Positions 34,201 through 47,423 of a stretch of DNA of 64,000 nucleotides are shown here, piece by piece. The first letter of the stretch is position 1; the number at the start of each line of letters is the position of its first letter. A program made the translations under genes and the position numbers. Below the pieces are notes generated by a model. It was not told where the DNA came from. It worked only from the letters and a program-made list of their open reading frames with translations, and did not search any database. The stretch spans positions 1-64,000 of the forward strand of contig MCGO01000134.1 in assembly GCA_002104985.1 (NCBI GenBank), written 5' to 3'. Origin of the DNA: Rhizoclosmatium globosum (lineage: Eukaryota > Chytridiomycota > Chytridiomycetes > Chytridiales > Chytriomycetaceae).

Positions 34201-37200
34201 AACCTTTTGGAATCTATCATACCCGAGCCGTAGATTTGATTTGGAAACTGAGCAGTGTGACCAAGTTTGGTTCTTACATTGTCGAAAACGTTGTTGCCAA
34301 CTTTCTCTCGTCGCGCGATTTGGTCGATTTGCTCTCGCATCAACAGAGATTTGGAATTCTGTGGAGGTTGAGTGAAGGGAAACAGAAGCAGACTGGAATC
34401 GCGTTCTCGAGGCCTCTGTTTTTGGTATTGGATGCATTGAGGAGTCAGAATCCGTCGATTAGGCGGAGTGGAGAAGCGTGGTTGAAGACTTATGTCAAGT
34501 CTTACTCGAGGTGGGGAACAAGTGTATTTTGAAATCGTAGCTAACGTATCTGTGCTTCAAAAGGGTGATTGAGCCTATTTTGGCGACACTCCTTCATCCT
34601 GATATATTTGTATTTTCGGAACCAATAATGATTGGTAACCAAGAAGAAACGGTATTCTACTACAAGCGTGAGTTCAATATGGGTCAAGTTCTGTACTCAA
34701 TGGAGACACTCTCCTTGTTATTGGCTGGACACCGCCCTCTGCTTCAAACTTTATGGTCGGAGAGTGTCAAAGAAGCAGATTTTTTGGAATTGAAGGATGT
34801 GTCGTGGTTACATAACGGTTTGTTGTAAAAAAGGCGTTGGTGTTACTGATCCTGATTTGTCCAGAGTTTAATACTTCGCTCGGAGACCTCAAATATGCTG
34901 AAATACTGATGTTTATCTGTTTGAGGTAGTTTATTACACCTTTTGTTTACCGCAAAGTCTTACTCCGTGTTTCAGATTTCTTCGTACCGAAGTCTATGAT
35001 GGAGGCGCGTTTCAACTCAAATATGAAAAGCTTCAAGCCATAAACACATCCATCCAGTCTCAATCCTGTGAATTCATTTCGAAGTTCCTTGGATTCTCTG
35101 AAGTCCAAAGCACCATGAACACAGTAGTTGCCAAAGTCCTGATCCACAAAATCACGTATTCGATTTCAGTTGCTCAGCTTGATCTCCAACCTCGTTTACT
35201 GCTTGTATTGAGCTCATTGTACGAAAATCAAGAGAAGCTGATGCTGAGCCATCACAGTTCCATGCGACGAAATTCCATGACTGTGGGTGACGCGTTGGAC
35301 AACCTGATTGTATCAAGTCGAGAAGTATTAGGTCTTTCAGCGTCGAATTCCAAATTGGATGAGCAAGTGAATTCATTTGGTTCGTGTGGATTGAATCTGC
35401 CCTCACTCACAACTACTGACACTTCCATTTCAGAAACGCTTCCTGGCTTTTTGCAAATGGTGCTTGGATCTTTGACTCAGAGCTCAAACAGACACGTGCT
35501 TCAGCATTGGATAGACTTCATCCTTTTGATTCTACCTCGCCTCAACATTTCCTTCCGTTCCTTACTTCAGCCCATTATATCCGTCATCTGCGACCAGATT
35601 TCTCTCCGCGAGAAAGAAATGAGTGTGTACGTCGATTGGTGCAAAGAGAATTTCCGGAACAGAGGTGCAATCGGAGCTCCGGACAATGATGTTGTAATCT
35701 TGGTTGTCGCTTTGAACCGTATAGTTGAATTCTGTTTGGCAAGCGATGTAAACTGGAACAAGAGCGATATCGAAAAGATTAAGGGAGGAACGAATATTTG
35801 GGATTTCGGAATTGTTTCGAGTGTGTTTGTTGATAGCTCGTCGCCTGATGTCTTGGAGCAAGAACCACAGAATTCAAGGTGAGCTGCTTTCTGCCTTTCG
35901 TTTGTTTTGTTTATAAAATGTGTTTGCCCAGGGATGCCATCATTGAACTTCTCCCAGGAATTTTGGGTGTTCTGAAGTCGTTGTTTTCTCTTTTCAAGAG
36001 AGATCCATTTGCATCTGATGGTCCCAGTTCCAAGTCTCTCACGTCGTATGAGCTCTCAGGTGCCTCCCTGGATTTCTTGTGTGTCTCTGTCAAAACTAGC
36101 ATCCGCCATATCTTACAAACAATCTATTCCAAGTTCCCTGCACATTTGGTCGAATCAACTTTGGAAGTGTGGTTCTCCGACTGTGATGAGTTGGTTGAAG
36201 GGAAGGCTTTCACCTCGGACAACTCTGTCTTGGATATGATTCACTTGGTTCCTGATTTGACACATAAGGCTCTGATGATGCATGTGCTGGATGGACTGCG
36301 GACTCGGTTCGGATTCGCTCAGAACATTGCATCATCGAAAGACAAAGGAAATCCATTCTACGTGCGATCAAAACAGATGTATGTGTTTGTGGAGTCGTGG
36401 CTTTTCGTTTTTCGCTAACGACTAGAGTTAGATCTGATACTCACCTTCTGTTCTTCTTGGAGAAATACATTGTGTTGTTTGCAGATCCAGAAACTGTCTA
36501 CGAGGTGTGGCCTTCTATTCATACTCACGCAAAGGACTGCATAACATTACCTCCGGTCCTAAACTCGAATTATTTCCTCCCTGTTTTGCTTCAGTGAGAG
36601 TTTTCCTTCCTTTTTTGTTCCAACTTAACTCGCAAACCAAGGCTCGTCACTGTTTGTATCGAAAAGTTGATTTTGACGAAGCACTTTGATGATAAGCGAA
36701 TGAGATTCCACATGGATGAAATCTACCAAAAGCTCTTTGACCTGACGATTCTGTATTGTGCCAAACCTCCAGAAGTGCCTGCATTGACGCAAGCTCCAGC
36801 AACTATTCTGCCGTCGTTAGGTTCTGGCCTCAAACAACTCCAAAAGCCATCTATCACTCTCATTTCCAACGATATTTTACTGCATCTTGCTTCTGCTATT
36901 ATACCACACATGCGAAAACTCTTGTTGGATCAAGAAAAAATCTTTGCAGTCTTAACCAATCTTGTATATTATCTCATCGGCCCGAACCTCAAAACATCGC
37001 CTAATTTGGCTGGAGGCAAGTTTAAGCCTATGTTGGAAGTATTGGCGGCTGTGGCTCGACTTCCATTTGCAGTCAAAACGTTCAAGAAGGAAGCCTGGGA
37101 TGCATTTATGGACTCCCGGTTTTTTGATATGCATCTGAATGCTTTCCGAATGTGGAAGGCGATTATAAATTCGTTAGCGAATGCCGATAAGGACTTACGG

Positions 37201-38227
37201 ATTTCCGAAATTGCAGGTTTGAACCAGTGTTGTGTTGAAATTCAAATGGCTTACCTTTTTGCGATAGTTAAAATCTCAACGGTTTCTTCTGGGAGTATCT
37301 TTGTTTCACGGGACCAAGAGCTTCAAACACGAATCTATGCAGTTCGCCGTCTTTCGTTTGTTTTGTGGAGTGGAACTGTGGATCAATATCTTCCTCAGTT
37401 GCCCCTGATTCAAGAGAAGCTTGTTGAAATCCTGAAAGGTCCATCGGGTCCATTGCATATTGAGGCGTATCTATGTTTACGGATTCTCATGTGTCGTATG
37501 ACTGCTCACCATTTATCGAATCTATGGCCGATCGTTTTGACCGAACTGGTGCGTATTGTTTTTGTAGGGATTTAATGTTGACATTTCTGCCAGATACAAA
37601 TCTTTGGTGTATATCTACGAGACCAGGGGACAAAAGACGACTTGCAAGTGTTTTTGTCATGCTGTAAACTCTTGGAACTATTATTGCTGTTAGGGACTGA
37701 AGAATTCCAGTGGTATGCAGGCTTAATTGTTGATTTATCTGATGTGCTCTGACTAACGCACACGATTTAGGCACCAATGGATTTTCATTTGTGAAGTGTT
37801 TGACTTTGGCGGGCCAGAATCATCAAACGGAACTTCACTTGTTGATAAACTGAGTTTGAAGTGGGCTGTTGGAGGCAATGAGGTGAATGGATTCTTCCAT
37901 TGATTTATTGGATGTTAACCTTGATTTCAGCGTGACGACGCGTCTTCACTCCGTGCCCAAACTTCGCTTCGTCGACCAATCTTAACCATGCACACTGTTT
38001 TGGACAAACAACAACTTGCACCCTTCATTTCAACCTTGAGTCACCATACATATTCGTCCACATTCACAGCAGCGAAACCAGATATGGCGTTTATTGAGGA
38101 AGTCCTTGAAGCAGATATAATGGACACGGATAGCAATGGATCGCCCTCTACCTCGTCACCGTCGCCAAAGACACGGGTTCTTACACCCAACATGAGTCCC
38201 AAACCAGAACCTGCAAAGTTAAAATGA
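31283..38227 (+). CDS. DOP1: DOP1 (Dopey) family protein, multi-exon
   Basis: Early exons are 31283-31379, 31492-31610, 31689-31835, 31894-31974, 32048-32327, 32396-32528, 32584-32965 and 33018-33222. Many more exons follow to the TGA at 38225. DOP1 is a very large helical-repeat protein of Golgi/endosome membranes that works with MON2 and the NEO1 flippase in endosome-to-Golgi traffic. The N-terminal Dopey domain is plain: KYVNAIDAILKLFDAVSEWAD-like sequence, [51 protein letters not shown] and YLTLGMHLKPCLKG-LILALLPGLEEE. Middle and C-terminal exons are alpha-helical (RRLYRKLAQIT; HHLSNLWPIVLTEL). The protein ends with a Ser/Pro tail, SPKPEPAKLK-like. Around 33223-33265 the intron probably starts at GTTACC, since this keeps RRLYRKLAQIT in frame. 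Partial decayed copies of its exons occur at 54.5 and 62.9-64 kb. Confidence 0.9.
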
Positions 38228-39299
38228 ATATAATAAAAACAGTGGGTTGAAAAACTGCAGAATTGTTTTCTTTTTGGATTTCAAACTCAAAAAATTCTTC
38301 CTGGAAAACATATGCACTTCATGTGGAAGCACTTGCAGTACTATGACACCTGAGCTAAATTGCGCAGTGTTGTGTAAGTATTCTCTGCTTCTTTATTCTG
38401 TTCCTCAACTTGAATACAAATCTAATCTGATGTTGTTTGAAACAGATGTCTGAACTGACTGATGGCTGCCCAGTGTTTGATGCACGCTGATCCACCAACG
38501 ATAGATACTATGCAAAGTATCAAGTGACAAGTCTTATTCCAACCATCTGATGCTTTGGTACGCGAAGGAAGCTGAGTTGCCAGTGGAAGGTGTCAAAGTG
38601 GGTGTCTCTCTCTCGTTCCTCTCCTCTCCAACTCTCTCCTTCTCTCTCTCTATTTCTTTTATCTCAACCTCAACTTCAAGTCATTAAATTCGCTTTCATT
38701 GCAGAAACGACTGCGGAAAAAGACGCGTCCTTCTCCTTCTGTTGGTGTGGTCAAGTCTGACAATTCTCTTACAAACTTGACCACCTTTCGTCTCCGGCGC
38801 GTAACCTCATACCTTCATGCTGTTCTAGTTAATCTTCGCCATCAATAACTTCTTAAGTAAATGGTGAGCGTTTATTGAAGTTTGGAATCACTTTATCTAA
38901 CAATGCATCATATCACAGTTTCCTCCAGATGGCAGGAGCCCATCCAGCCAGAATCCAGTTCTGTCAACCAGTGTCCATCGCGCAATATGGACCAGTGGAG
39001 CCTTCTTTCGGGATTTCATCATCCCGGTCATTGTTCCGCACGGTCCGTGCTATAGGCCGGCTGTCATTGCCACCAGTTGCCACCAAGTTGCAGCCAGTCA
39101 ATCACAGTCATTTGTGCTGTTTTGGTGTTGTTTGTGAGTATACGTGTTGGTTTGTTGTACGTGAAACCAATTACTAACCTGGTGTTCCTTCCCTCCAGAT
39201 TTCTGGTCTCTGTCATTAAAAAGGAATAAAAACCAAAATTTACTCACCGACCTCTCTGTTTCATGACAATTTGAGAGTCTAACCGTATGTCTCAACTGT
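38228..39299. other. Region downstream of DOP1, no confident gene
   Basis: Short coding-like pieces occur on the plus strand: LMLWYAKEAELPVEGVK (about 38550-38600) followed by an intron-like GTGGGT...TTGCAG and KRLRKKTRPSPSVGVVK (38705-38850). They may be two exons of an unrecognised small gene. The rest shows nothing. Confidence 0.35.
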
Positions 39300-42200
39300 G
39301 GTGAGTTGTGTTTATATTTTGAATGGTAATCTAATCCATTCTATGTAAACATGAGGAACGTCTCTGTGGCAGTTTCTTCAATCCAACAGTGAACAGACCA
39401 GATTGCAAGATTGGAGCAAGATAGGAGAGAGTGAGCGTTCGGAGTCGGATGGATTGGTTTGCTGTGGAGTGCGTTTATTATGGGGAGTAGGTTTTTTCTC
39501 TTGGCCTGTTTGATTCTTTGCGTGATGTGTCAGTTTGGTAGTTGATTTGCAGGTCTGGGTATAGTGTGACGGGAGGCTGGATTTGTTGGTTTTTGGTTGG
39601 TCGTGTTCTTTAATTTTGGTGGAGTTTTGGGTTTTTGGGTTTGGCTTCTGTTGTGATTGTTGTTGCTGGAGTGGATGCGGAGGGGTGTATGTTGAGGGGT
39701 CCACGCCCAGACTGTTATGGCGTACTGTGTTCAACGCAACGGCGGCCAGACGGGGGGCAGGACTCCAAAAATGCAGCACTTTCTCTGTTGTGCTGTCTGC
39801 TTTTGTTCATAGTGGTAAGTGCCTCGTGTATTCAAAGCGACTGTAACCTAACTTTTCTTTTCTTTAGTGCTGATGCAAATAAACATGACGTATGGATCCA
39901 TAAATCACGTTTCGACGATGCGCTTGTTGTAATTTGTGTGGAGCAGGTCTCATTGGTGTTCTTTTTGGTGGATCCTTACTGGAGGTTTGAACAGCTGGTG
40001 AGTTGTGTTTGTAGTTTGCTTGGTGTGGTTTTTAATCGACTCTATATAAACATGTGGAACGTCTCTGCGGCAGTTTCTTCAATCCAACAGTGAACAGACC
40101 AGATTGCAAGATTGGAGCAAGATAGGAGAGAGTGAGCGTTCGGAGTCGGATGGATTGGTTTGCTGTGGAGTGCGTTTATTATGGGGAGTAGGTTTTTTCT
40201 CTTGGCCTGTTTGATTCTTTGCGTGATGTGTCAGTTTGGTAGTTGATTTGCAGGTCTGGGTATAGTGTGACGGGAGGCTGGATTTGTTGGTTTTGGTTGG
40301 TCGTGTTCTTTAATTTTGGTGGAGTTTTGGGTTTTTGGGTTTGGCTTCTGTTGTGATTGTTGTTGCTGGAGTGGATGCGGAGGGTGTATGTTGAGGGGTC
40401 CACGCCCAGACTGTTATGGCGTACTGTGTTCAACGCAACGGCGGCCAGACGGGGGGCAGGACTCCAAAAATGCAGCACTTTCTCTGTTGTGCTGTCTGCT
40501 TTTGTTCATAGTGGTAAGTGCCTCGTGTATTCAAAGCGACTGTAACCTAACTTTTCTTTTCTTTAGTGCTGATGCAAATAAACATGACGTATGGATCCAT
40601 AAATCACGTTTCGACGATGCGCTTGTTGTAATTTGTGTGGAGCAGGTCTCATTGGTGTTCTTTTTGGTGGATCCTTACTGGAGGTTTGAACAGCTGGTGA
40701 GTTGTGTTTGTAGTTTGCTTGGTGTGGTTTTTAATCGACTCTATATAAACATGTGGAACGTCTCTGCGGCAGTTTCTTCAATCCAACAGTGAACAGACCA
40801 GATTGCAAGATTGGAGCAAGATAGGAGAGAGTGAGCGTTTGGAATAGGATGGATTGGTTTGCTGTGGAGTGCGTTTATTATGGGGAGTAGGTTTTTTCTC
40901 TTGGCCTGTTTGATTCTTTGGGTGATGTGTGAGTTTGGGAGTTGATTTGCAGGTCGGGGTATAGTGTGACGGGAGGCTGGATTTGTTGGTTTTTGGTTGG
41001 TCGTGTTCTTTAATTTTGGTGGAGTTTTGGGTTTTTGGGTTTGGCTTCTGTTGTGATTGTTGTTGCTGGAGTGGATGCGGAGGGGTGTATGTTGAGGGGT
41101 CCACGCCCAGACTGTTATGGCGTACTGTGTTCAACGCAACGGCGGCCAGACGGGGGGCAGGACTCCAAAAATGCAGCACTTTCTCTGTTGTGCTGTCTGC
41201 TTTTGTTCATAGTGGTAAGTGCCTCGTGTATTCAAAGCGACTGTAACCTAACTTTTCTTTTCTTTAGTGCTGATGCAAATAAACATGACGTATGGATCCA
41301 TAAATCACGTTTCGACGATGCGCTTGTTGTAATTTGTGTGGAGCAGGTCTCATTGGTGTTCTTTTTGGTGGATCCTTACTGGAGGTTTGAACAGCTGGTG
41401 AGTTGTGTTTGTAGTTTGCTTGGTGTGGTTTTTAATCGACTCTATATAAACATGTGGAACGTCTCTGCGGCAGTTTCTTCAATCCAACAGTGAACAGACC
41501 AGATTGCAAGATTGGAGCAAGATAGGAGAGAGTGAGCGTTCGGAGTCGGATGGATTGGTTTGCTGTGGAGTGCGTTTATTATGGGGAGTAGGTTTTTTCT
41601 CTTGGCCTGTTTGATTCTTTGGGTGATGTGTGAGTTTGGGAGTTGATTTGCAGGTCGGGGTATAGTGTGACGGGAGGCTGGATTTGTTGGTTTTTGGTTG
41701 GTCGTGTTCTTTAATTTTGGTGGAGTTTTGGGTTTTTGGGTTTGGCTTCTGTTGTGATTGTTGTTGCTGGAGTGGATGCGGAGGGGTGTATGTTGAGGGG
41801 TCCACGCCCAGACTGTTATGGCGTACTGTGTTCAACGCAACGGCGGCCAGACGGGGGGCAGGACTCCAAAAATGCAGCACTTTCTCTGTTGTGCTGTCTG
41901 CTTTTGTTCATAGTGGTAAGTGCCTCGTGTATTCAAAGCGACTGTAACCTAACTTTTCTTTTCTTTAGTGCTGATGCAAATAAACATGACGTATGGATCC
42001 ATAAATCACGTTTCGACGATGCGCTTGTTGTAATTTGTGTGGAGCAGGTCTCATTGGTGTTCTTTTTGGTGGATCCTTACTGGAGGTTTGAACAGCTGGT
42101 GAGTTGTGTTTGTAGTTTGCTTGGTGTGGTTTTTAATCGACTCTATATAAACATGTGGAACGTCTCTGCGGCAGTTTCTTCAATCCAACAGTGAACAGAC

Positions 42201-43420
42201 CAGATTGCAAGATTGGAGCAAGATAGGAGAGAGTGAGCGTTCGGAGTCGGATGGATTGGTTTGCTGTGGAGTGCGTTTATTATGGGGAGTAGGTTTTTCT
42301 CTTGGCCTGTTTGATTCTTTGCGTGATGTGTCAGTTTGGTAGTTGATTTGCAGGTCTGGGTATAGTGTGACGGGAGGCTGGATTTGTTGGTTTTTGGTTG
42401 GTCGTGTTCTTTAATTTTGGTGGAGTTTTGGGTTTTTGGGTTTGGCTTCTGTTGTGATTGTTGTTGCTGGAGTGGATGCGGAGGGGTGTATGTTGAGGGG
42501 TCCACGCCCAGACTGTTATGGCGTACTGTGTTCAACGGCGGCCAGACGGGGGGCAGGACTCCAAAAATGCAGCACTTTCTCTGTTGTGCTGTCTGCTTTT
42601 GTTCATAGTGGTAAGTGCCTCGTGTATTCAAAGCGACTGTAACCTAACTTTTCTTTTCTTTAGTGGTGATGCAAATAAACATGACGTATGGATCCATAAA
42701 TCACGTTTCGACGATGCGCTTGTTGTAATTTGTGTGGAGCAGGTCTCATTGGTGTTCTTTTTGGTGGATCCTTACTGGAGGTTTGAACAGCTGGTGAGTT
42801 GTGTTTGTAGTTTGCTTGGTGTGGTTTTTAATCGACTCTATATAAACATGTGGAACGTCTCTGCGGCAGTTTCTTCAATACAACAGGGAACAGAATGCGA
42901 GAATGCGAGATTGGAGCAAGATAGGAGAGAGTGAGCGTTTGGAGTAGGATGGATTGGTTTGCTGTGGAGTGCGTTTATTATGGGGAGTAGGTTTTTTCTC
43001 TTGGCCTGTTTGATTCTTTGGGTGATGTGTGAGTTTGGGAGTTGATTTGCAGGTCGGGGTATAGTGTGACGGGAGGCTGGATTTGTTGGTTTTTGGTTGG
43101 TCGTGTTCTTTAATTTTGGTGGAGTTTTGGGTTTTTGGGTTTGGCTTCTGTTGTGATTGTTGTTGCTGGAGTGGATGCGGAGGGGTGTATGTTGAGGGGT
43201 CCACGCCCAGACTGTTATGGCGTACTGTGTTCAACGGCGGCCAGACGGGGGGCAGGACTCCAAAAATGCAGCACTTTCTCTGTTGTGCTGTCTGCTTTTG
43301 TTCATAGTGGTAAGTGCCTCGTGTATTCAAAGCGACTGTAACCTAACTTTTCTTTTCTTTAGTGGTGATGCAAATAAACATGACGTATGGATCCATAAAT
43401 CATGTTTTGAAGATGAGCTT
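39300..43420 (+). repeat. Tandem array of six ~700-bp units containing exon/intron sequence
   Basis: The motif GAACAGACCAGATTGCAAG recurs at 39391, 40092, 40791, 41492 and 42193, with a diverged version at 42888; spacings are 701, 699, 701, 701 and 695. A partial unit precedes the first. Every unit carries the same intron (GTAAGT donor, CCTAAC branch, TTTCTTTAG acceptor, 53 nt). A ~130-nt exon follows, encoding DANKHDVWIHKSRFDDALVV and ending EQL before GTGAGT. A TATATAAAC motif lies near the end of each unit. Two sequence types (GCGTGATGTGTCAG versus GGGTGATGTGTGAG) alternate among units. The last unit diverges into WIHKSCFEDELVVRF and a stop, so it may be the original 3' exon. Protein family not recognised. 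Confidence 0.85.
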
Positions 43421-43504
43421 GTTGTTAGGTTCATGGAGAGAACCCTCTTCGATATCTTTTTTGAGAATTCTTTCTGGACATTGGAAGAAATGAACACCAT
43501 TTAA
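43360..43504 (+). CDS. Terminal exon of the ~700-bp repeat gene, unrecognised
   Basis: After the last TTTCTTTAG acceptor (43362) the reading GDANKHDVWIHKSCFEDEL leaves the repeat consensus and ends FWTLEEMNTI with a stop at 43502-43504. The other units lack this ending. It is consistent with a gene whose upstream exons have been tandemly multiplied; no start codon can be assigned with confidence. Confidence 0.35.
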
Positions 43505-43744
43505 TGGTGTTCCTGCCTCTATTTGTTTTTTCTGTACTGTTCATCTGATTTCTTTTCATAAAAAGATGTTGGATGGAGACTTGATGCGGAAGATCAATCT
43601 GGAAAACCCATAACTACCATTGAAATGAAGGCCAATCTCTAATTGTTTGTATACTTTGATAGCTCATACCGGTCCAGAGAATGCTATTGTAAATCCTACA
43701 GATTTGTGAACTGCAATGGAACACTGACACAAATGAATGTGATT

Positions 43745-45450
43745 TTATTCATTAACTGGGTGGGTATAAGTAAATGCCTGGGATGCTTTGGCACCAAGGA
43801 CAACTTCAAGGTTGAGCTTTGCTGTAAAGTAAGTGGTTACAGGTATGTAGAGGATGAGGCGGTATGACTTGGCTCCTGCCACAATACTGAGGAGATTTGC
43901 AGATTTTGAAACAAAAAAGTGGCTTGTCACTGCAACTAACTGTTGGACAGCCATGATGTCAGGAGGTGAGTTATCCTTATTCTTTTCAAGGAGAGAAAAG
44001 GCACTGAGAAGTAGATGAGACACAATCTGGTGGCATAATGACTGAATTATGTCTGGAATAGGCTCTGTGATGGTGCGAGTAACAATAGTTGGGACTTGCA
44101 GCTTTTGATAAGGCAGGAATTCTGAGGGAAACACATCAAAGTTGGAAAGCAAATCAAATGAGGTGCAAACCATAAGAGAGATTAATACGATATGACAAAG
44201 GAGACTCTATTGGCTGAGTCATTGCCTGGAAAAACGAAGTTGAGGACTAGTTTAAATAATAAGCTAAGATATGAGTTGTATTAAAAGGATCATTACAGTG
44301 TTTGACTTTAGCACAAGAAATTTTAATGTTTTTTGTGCGGCCACATGAAGCTTTTTCCTGTCCAGAGCAAACACGTTGTCCAGCAGTGGATCCATACCTG
44401 AGCAAAATTAGTGTACTCAGGTAAGGGGGGCCATTTACCATTGCAGTGGAGAGAAACCTGTTCTGGTGCAGCCAAATATGTCATGGCTTTGGCCATCATA
44501 GTGATTAAGGCAATGGGAGTGTTGAGGCGCATCTAAGTTCTATCAATGAAGCATCAGCCAAGCAAGTCAAAAACAAACCATTTCATCAAAAACCAAGACT
44601 GCAAGGTAATCACAGACATTCCAAGCCACCTCTCCAAAGATTTTGCTGTCCCAGCAAATTCCTGAAAGCCAGAACTGCAAGATGACAGACAAATATTGAA
44701 CTGAGGGTTGCTTTTTCCAAATTTCAAGAAAGTCCTCACGCTCCGCAGTAGATAGTCTTGCAGCTTGTTGAAACTTAATGAGGTTGTCTGTCACATTGAA
44801 GAGAATGGGGAAGGGCTATCAAAAATCCTGGTCATAAAAACAGTTGACAAACAAAAAAAAACACAAACTTGAAGGTCGTGCAGAAAATGCAAATACACAG
44901 TTGATTGCGAAGGTTTTGTTGCAACCACCAGATTAATGGAATATGTCGGAGAGAGAGAGGCGAGGACTGTTTCCAAATACGTTGCGAACTCAGGGGCAGA
45001 TTGGGGTGGATCTGAAGTTTGAGGGAAATATAACAGAAATGATTGTAGAGTCAAAAGACAAGGAGAAGATCGCCTGTTTTATGTAAATTTAATATTAATT
45101 GGTTGTGTATGATAAGAGGTGTGGAATGAGAGAAAAGAGAAACCTGTTAACGACCCCACATTCCTCAGAAACAAGGGCATTTAATGCGACTGAAGTCTTG
45201 AAAGCATCATCAATCTTGTCATGAAGGTCCTCTGCAATATTTGGAGCAGAGTGCAGCTTTCGACCAAGTTGTCTGCGGGCTGTTCAATAAACCAACACCA
45301 GGCCAGGCTATGCCTTCGGTCCTTTATCCCACCAAACACCAAACTCACAGCAGAAGATTATCCAGGTCATTGGTGGGGTTGGACATGTATCCTTGAACCA
45401 TAGCCAAGAATGCCTCCTCGTCAAGCTGCTCAATAACCTTTGCAAGCCTT
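43745..45450 (-). CDS. Multi-exon helical protein of unknown family
   Basis: Exons on the minus strand join with consistent phase over most of the length. They run from RLAKVIEQLDEEAFLAMVQGY (about 45450-45350) through DKIDDAFKTSVALNALVSEE (about 45230-45145). Next come TLQSFLLYFPQTSDPP...YLHFLHDLQ, FPILFNVTDNLIKFQQAARL and VAWNVCDYLAVLVFDEM. Then follow RLNTPIALITMMAKAMTYLAA, MDPLLDNVFALDRKKLHV and SLLCHIVLISLMVCTSFDLL, with the last exon ending at 43745. Introns have GTTTGT, GTAAAT and GTAATG donors. The content is almost all amphipathic helix, suggesting an alpha-solenoid or scaffold. The link between the first two exon blocks and the start codon are unresolved. I do not recognise the family. 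Confidence 0.5.
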
Positions 45451-45647
45451 AGTTTAGAACATCAGACATTTGCGGTCATGTCCATACAGTTTTGATATTC
45501 ATCTCAAGGTAGGGCGAGAGGAAGGCTCTCAAGTTGTGTTTTGAAGGGGGTTAATCTGGGATTAATCGAAGTGTAAACAGACACATAATAATCAGTCTCA
45601 AATAATTTATTAATTTATCATTTTTACACTGCACAGACTTTTCTTCT

Positions 45648-46573
45648 TTACCGACGATTCGGAGGGTAGTAAAATGGTGGGTTTGGGTATTGTTGTTGTG
45701 GCTGTTGCATAAAGGGTGGTTGACCATGTTGTTGGTGTTGTTGATGTTGTGGATGGGGCAGATTCTGTGGATGCAGTACTTGTGTGTGTTGCTGCTGTTG
45801 TAAATGGTGGGGGTAATATTGAGGCATTTGTTGGGTTTGAGGATGAAATGGAACAAATCGCATGTTGTATTGTTGCTGTTGAATCATTTGCATTTGGCGT
45901 AGTTGTTCCATGTTCTGCATTTGCTGCATTTGTTGCATTTGCTGCATTTGATACATTTGCAGGGCGTACTGTTGCTGAGCTTGTTGTTGTTCAGCCCTTT
46001 GGATGTAGGTGTCAACACTTTGGTGGCGAGCAACTGGTCTGTAGTGATCATGGGATTTACGTTGGGGTTTTGGGGGTTTTGGAGGGGCTGCTGGCGGTTG
46101 TGGGGGTTGAGTGGAGGAGGAGGGTAGATTATACTGTTTCTTGGTTGTTGAGATAGGAAGTGCCGTAACTCTGTAAATAACAAGTGAATATTTACAACAA
46201 ATAAGGGAAGACGCGTACTCAATCTTACGGGCCTTGTCCTTGTCTTGTTGTGGCATCAAATCAATAACACGTGAGGTACGGCGTTGTAATTCCTTGGCTG
46301 AAAGATTCTTGGACTTGGAGGCGAAGAGACATTCTCCAAGGTCACCTATTGGAGCTAGAGTGGCCGTGACTCCATCAAAGTCGTGGGGGCCATATCGTGG
46401 AGCACGGACAATAGCGGGAAGAGGAATCACTATCAAAATTGTTAAGATTAACAAAGAATTTGGATAAAGTGAGTTGAAGCAGGGGAAAAGGACATACTGG
46501 GAGGATCAGCAGTGCACTTGCCACAATTTAGAGTCTCTGCAAAATTTTTGTGTCCGCAAATGCACGTCCAAGT
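45648..46573 (-). CDS. RanBP2-type zinc-finger, Gln/Pro-rich protein (N-terminus unresolved)
   Basis: Exons are 46573-46498, 46429-46219 and 46170-45648 with consistent phases. The first encodes a single zinc finger of RanBP2 type, WTCICGHKNFAETLNCGKC, with the Trp, the central Asn and two Cys pairs; such fingers bind single-stranded RNA or ubiquitin. The middle has RYGPHDFDG and SAKELQRRTSRVIDLMPQQD. The C-terminal half is extremely Gln/Met/Pro-rich (QMQQMQQMQQMQ; YPNPPFYYPPNRR), suggesting a disordered, condensate-prone RNA-binding protein. The phase of the first exon is 0. An upstream coding-like exon (YLETNVGELRFYKDMPAP, about 47070-47230) may belong to it, but no ATG was found. Confidence 0.6.
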
Positions 46574-47423
46574 CTATTTTTGATAAAGTCAATGGATTGG
46601 TGGTGAATGGGTTTCTCACTCTCCACTCTGAAGTATCCATATGAAAGCTTTTTCAACATAATGCACATTTCTCCAATGATAATTCTACTCCTCAAATATC
46701 AGGGGTTCCCTTGATTGTATGTTAACAAATTCCGACCAAATGAATTCCTGTCGCCAAGAAACCAAGCCTGTCCCTCCATCTTAAATCATAAGTACTTGTA
46801 TCTTTGCACCTATTTATTTTGAAATTGATGGATTATGGAGGCGATGGAGGTGGGGTTTTTGGAACATACCTTAACTTAAAAAATGGTCTTTGCAAATAAC
46901 TGTCAAATCCCCACGTACGGTTGTGTTGTGTGCAAACTGACCAATCTAATCAATTCAGCGTGACCCTTAAATTCTACTTTGGCCTTCTCTATTGTGAGGA
47001 AAGAATCGGGCCAAAAGTTGAGTCCAGAAGAGCTTAGGGTAAAGGGAATGTCGAGTTGAGCACTTATTTAACCACAACACACTCAAGGTTACCTCCGTTT
47101 GCCTACTTGCAAAGCGTTCCCTCGTAGTTGTATCCATCCTTTCTGCTGAATTCGACGGTGCCGGCATATCTTTGTAAAATCTCAACTCACCTACATTCGT
47201 CTCCAAATAAGCAGAGCGTACCCTCGAATTCTGCAACGAATTCGACAGCGCTTAGTTCAGAAATGTATGTGTGTGTTAAATAAACTCTTATTGCTGCTTT
47301 ATATCCTCCATCTAACTTAAGGAAAGCATATAAAACATATAAGAAAGGTTGAATTGATTGTGTCTTACAGAGGAATAATTACTTTGACGACCTAACCAAA
47401 ACTCCATCCAAATTCACTGTAAA
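46574..47423. other. Upstream region of the RanBP2-finger gene
   Basis: A minus-strand coding-like stretch at 46967-47236 (NSRVRSAYLETN, MPAPSNSAERMDTTTR) is followed by a GTAACC donor-like site. Otherwise it is AT-rich with no recognised gene. It presumably contains the promoters of the divergent genes at 46.57 and 47.42 kb. Confidence 0.35.

Noticed and set aside
39378..42631. Repeated minus-strand frames rich in Gln/Thr/Pro/Lys in the 700-bp units
   Set aside because: Low-complexity antisense of the TG-rich repeat; the plus strand carries coherent splice sites and exon sequence instead.
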